A stretch of DNA of 64,000 nt from Paractinoplanes lichenicola (GTDB taxonomy: Bacteria; Actinomycetota; Actinomycetes; Mycobacteriales; Micromonosporaceae), in NCBI RefSeq assembly GCF_016785085.1, contig NZ_JAENHO010000002.1:248001-312000 (forward strand), given 5' to 3'. The notes under the pieces were generated by a model. That model had not been told where the DNA came from, did not search any database, and saw only the letters and a program-made list of their open reading frames with translations. Below, in pieces: positions 62,358-64,000 of this stretch (its first letter is position 1; every line of letters starts with the position of its first letter). The translations under genes were made by a program, and so were the position numbers.

Positions 62358-63547
62358 CGCGTCACCGACCAGATCGTCACCGGCATCATGGGTCTCCATC
62401 CCGTGAAGCCGCCCACCGGCGAGCCCCGGCTCACCGACAAGCGGATCAGCTCGCCGCCCAGCTTGGCGTGGGCCGCGGCCACCACTGCCTCGGATTCCAG
62501 CGTCACCGCGTTGGCCACCAGCCGGCCACCGGGGCGCAGCGCGGCCAGGCACGCGTCGAGCACGCCCGGGTGTGTCAGGCCCCCGCCGATGAACACGACG
62601 TCGGGGGTGTCCAAACCATCCAGAGCAGCGGGCGCCTGCCCAGTCACCACTCTCAAGCCGGGCACGCCGAGAGTTGACGCATTTGTCCGAATTGTCATTG
62701 AGCGTGCCGCGGAAGACTCGACGGCAACGGCCCGGCAAGAGGGGTGACTACGCATCCACTCGATCCCGATCGACCCCGACCCCGCACCCACGTCCCACAG
62801 CAGCTCACCCGGCACCGGCGCCAGCACGGCCAGCGTCACGGCCCGCACCTCGCGCTTGGTCAGCTGCCCGTCCGTCTCGTACGAGGAATCGGCCAGCCCC
62901 GGCACGAGCGACGTCGGCGGCCCGTCCCCGCAGTCGATCGCGACCACGTTCAGCGGGTCGCCCGGCGGGTGCTCCCACGACCCCGCGACCCCGGTCACGA
63001 CCTCCTCCGCGGGCCCGCCCAGCTGCGACAACACCGTGATCGCGGCGGAGCCGTAGCCGGCCTCGCGCACCAGCGCGGCCACCTGGGCCGGGGTCGAGGC
63101 GTCCCGCGACAGCACGAGCAGGCGCCGCCCGGGGTTCAAGGCCCGCCGTACGGTCGCCGGGTCGGCCGTGACCAGGCTCAGCACCTCGGTCGTGGCGAGC
63201 GGCCAGCCCAGGCGGGCGGCGGCCAGCGCGACCGACGAGGGGTGCGGGAGGATCTTGATCCGCGAGGTCAGCCGCGCGAGCGTCGCCCCGATGCCGTAAA
63301 ACATCGGATCGCCGCTGGCCAGCACGGTGACGTCGCCCCGGAGCAGGGTGCTCAGGCCGGGGAGCAGCGGCGACGGCAGTGGAACCCGGCGCGCGGTCAC
63401 GGAGTCGGGCAGCAGCGACAATTGCCGCGAACTGCCGATGATCACCTGTGCCGCGGCGAGCGCGTCCTGCGACGTACGGGGAAGGCCGGGCCAGCCGCCG
63501 GCGCCGATGCCGACCACCGTGACCAGGCCGGGGTCCTCGGCATTCAC
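62354..63547 (-). CDS. cobL: Precorrin-6Y C5,15-methyltransferase (decarboxylating), CbiE-CbiT fusion
   Basis: 397 residues. The N-terminal CbiE domain ([53 protein letters not shown]) methylates C5; the C-terminal CbiT domain ([41 protein letters not shown] motif GAGSGS) methylates C15 and decarboxylates C12. Produces precorrin-8 from dihydro-precorrin-6. GTG start. First gene of the minus-strand operon. No cobalamin riboswitch is evident in the 175 bp upstream. Confidence 0.94.
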   Translation of the reverse strand: MNAEDPGLVTVVGIGAGGWPGLPRTSQDALAAAQVIIGSSRQLSLLPDSVTARRVPLPSPLLPGLSTLLRGDVTVLASGDPMFYGIGATLARLTSRIKILPHPSSVALAAARLGWPLATTEVLSLVTADPATVRRALNPGRRLLVLSRDASTPAQVAALVREAGYGSAAITVLSQLGGPAEEVVTGVAGSWEHPPGDPLNVVAIDCGDGPPTSLVPGLADSSYETDGQLTKREVRAVTLAVLAPVPGELLWDVGAGSGSIGIEWMRSHPSCRAVAVESSAARSMTIRTNASTLGVPGLRVVTGQAPAALDGLDTPDVVFIGGGLTHPGVLDACLAALRPGGRLVANAVTLESEAVVAAAHAKLGGELIRLSVSRGSPVGGFTGWRPMMPVTIWSVTR

Positions 63548-63722
63548 GCTGCATTCACACGCCGAACCTATCGCGCGGGGCAGTCGCGAGAATTTCCGCG
63601 TCCGGTTGAGCGAAGCCGAGGCCAGGTGCGTACAACACCCCGACGGCTTGCCGAGACCGGGTCGTCACGTCAGCCGCAGGGGGTGGCCGACGCCGAAGAC
63701 GACCGCTGAACGGGTGAGGACC

Positions 63723-64000
63723 ATGGCGCAGGGACCGCCGACGTTCGAGACCTTTCGAGATCAGCGCCGCCAGGCCGACGAGGACGCGCAATACTTCGCC
63801 GATCTGCGCGCCGCGCCCGACGACGAGGAGCAGTGGCCCGCTCAGCGACGCTCCGACCCGTGGGGCGAGCAGGACGACGACCGCGGCTTGTCCGACGGCT
63901 GGGGTGTCCGCGAGGTCGACGAGGCGCGTGATCCCTGGCCCGACGACCCCTATCGCGACGATCCTTATCGCCGCAGCGACCTGGTCGTCGAGTCGAACAC
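63723..64000 (+). CDS. Acidic hypothetical protein, 3' truncated by window end
   Basis: At least 92 residues, open to the edge. Starts MAQGPPTFETFRDQRRQAD and continues rich in Asp, Glu, Arg, Trp and Pro, with short repeats of the type DPW and DDPYRDDPYRR. Probably a disordered N-terminal segment of a larger protein. The ATG follows GGTGAGGACC. It is divergent from cobL. No domain is visible in the part shown. Confidence 0.6.
   Translation, partial: MAQGPPTFETFRDQRRQADEDAQYFADLRAAPDDEEQWPAQRRSDPWGEQDDDRGLSDGWGVREVDEARDPWPDDPYRDDPYRRSDLVVESN

Noticed and set aside
63548..63722. Cobalamin riboswitch upstream of cobL
   Set aside because: I looked for the B12-box (GCCACTG and CAGGA...CCTGCC) on both strands and did not find it; control may be elsewhere.

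Overview
This is a high-GC actinomycete chromosome segment. Lsr2, F420-type (LLM) oxidoreductase, actinobacterial DnaA-box spelling (TTRTCCACA), CebR-type operators, many GTG/TTG starts and very frequent CGTACGG words all fit. I infer Micromonosporaceae (Actinoplanes-like), but no 16S or marker gene is present to prove it. No phage, integrase or intact transposase was recognised. The left edge cuts a three-subunit molybdenum hydroxylase operon and the right edge cuts an acidic protein gene.

Layout. 1-3.2 kb: FeS, FAD and Mo subunits of an aldehyde/xanthine oxidoreductase. 3.4-13.6 kb: GNAT protein with a 39-bp minisatellite, secreted GH12 endoglucanase with CBM2 under a CebR-like operator, lsr2 with a terminator, an SDR, a GMC (cholesterol-oxidase-like) oxidoreductase with a PPOX protein, a secreted protein beside a second CebR-like site, an acyl-CoA ligase and a zinc alcohol dehydrogenase. 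13.8-20 kb: PMT-like glycosyltransferase, MACS-type ligase, degraded intradiol-dioxygenase-like protein, tRNA(CAU) and tRNA-Trp, VOC and DUF6745 proteins. 20-25 kb: TAXI-TRAP transporter, then an ArsR/SRPBCC/DUF6069/ArsR operon whose SRPBCC gene is frameshifted. 25-33 kb: TetR/hydrolase pair, SDR, a broken poxB, fatty-acid desaturase beside a DesK/DesR-like two-component pair, LLM oxidoreductase. 33-41 kb: ABC substrate-binding protein and permease without an ATPase, two hypothetical proteins, a membrane hydrolase, amylosucrase and a diguanylate cyclase. 42-54 kb: acyl-CoA dehydrogenase, a 167-bp palindromic MITE-like element, LigD-type polymerase, ABM protein, YCF48-like repeat protein, OsmC, N-terminal nucleophile acylase, S33 peptidase, GlxA-type regulator. 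54-64 kb: zwf, VOC, MFS, a two-gene putative defence module and the cobalamin genes cobL-cobM-cobK.

The most unusual locus is 57419-60909. An 827-residue protein fuses an HsdM-like N6-adenine DNA methylase to a DUF3696/OLD-like ABC ATPase, and is translationally coupled (TGATG) to a protein that I read as having a C-terminal phospholipase-D/MIT_C-like domain. The layout suggests a compact DNA-modifying/sensing defence system, and the usual NPPY/F catalytic motif reads QPPW.

Other structure not explained by genes: four intergenic loci share a C-rich/G-rich block followed by DnaA-box 9-mers; a perfect 17-bp inverted repeat masks the start of the DUF6745 gene; a GNRA-capped hairpin separates the ABC binding-protein gene from its permease; and two micro-ORFs (34 and 40 codons) look real.
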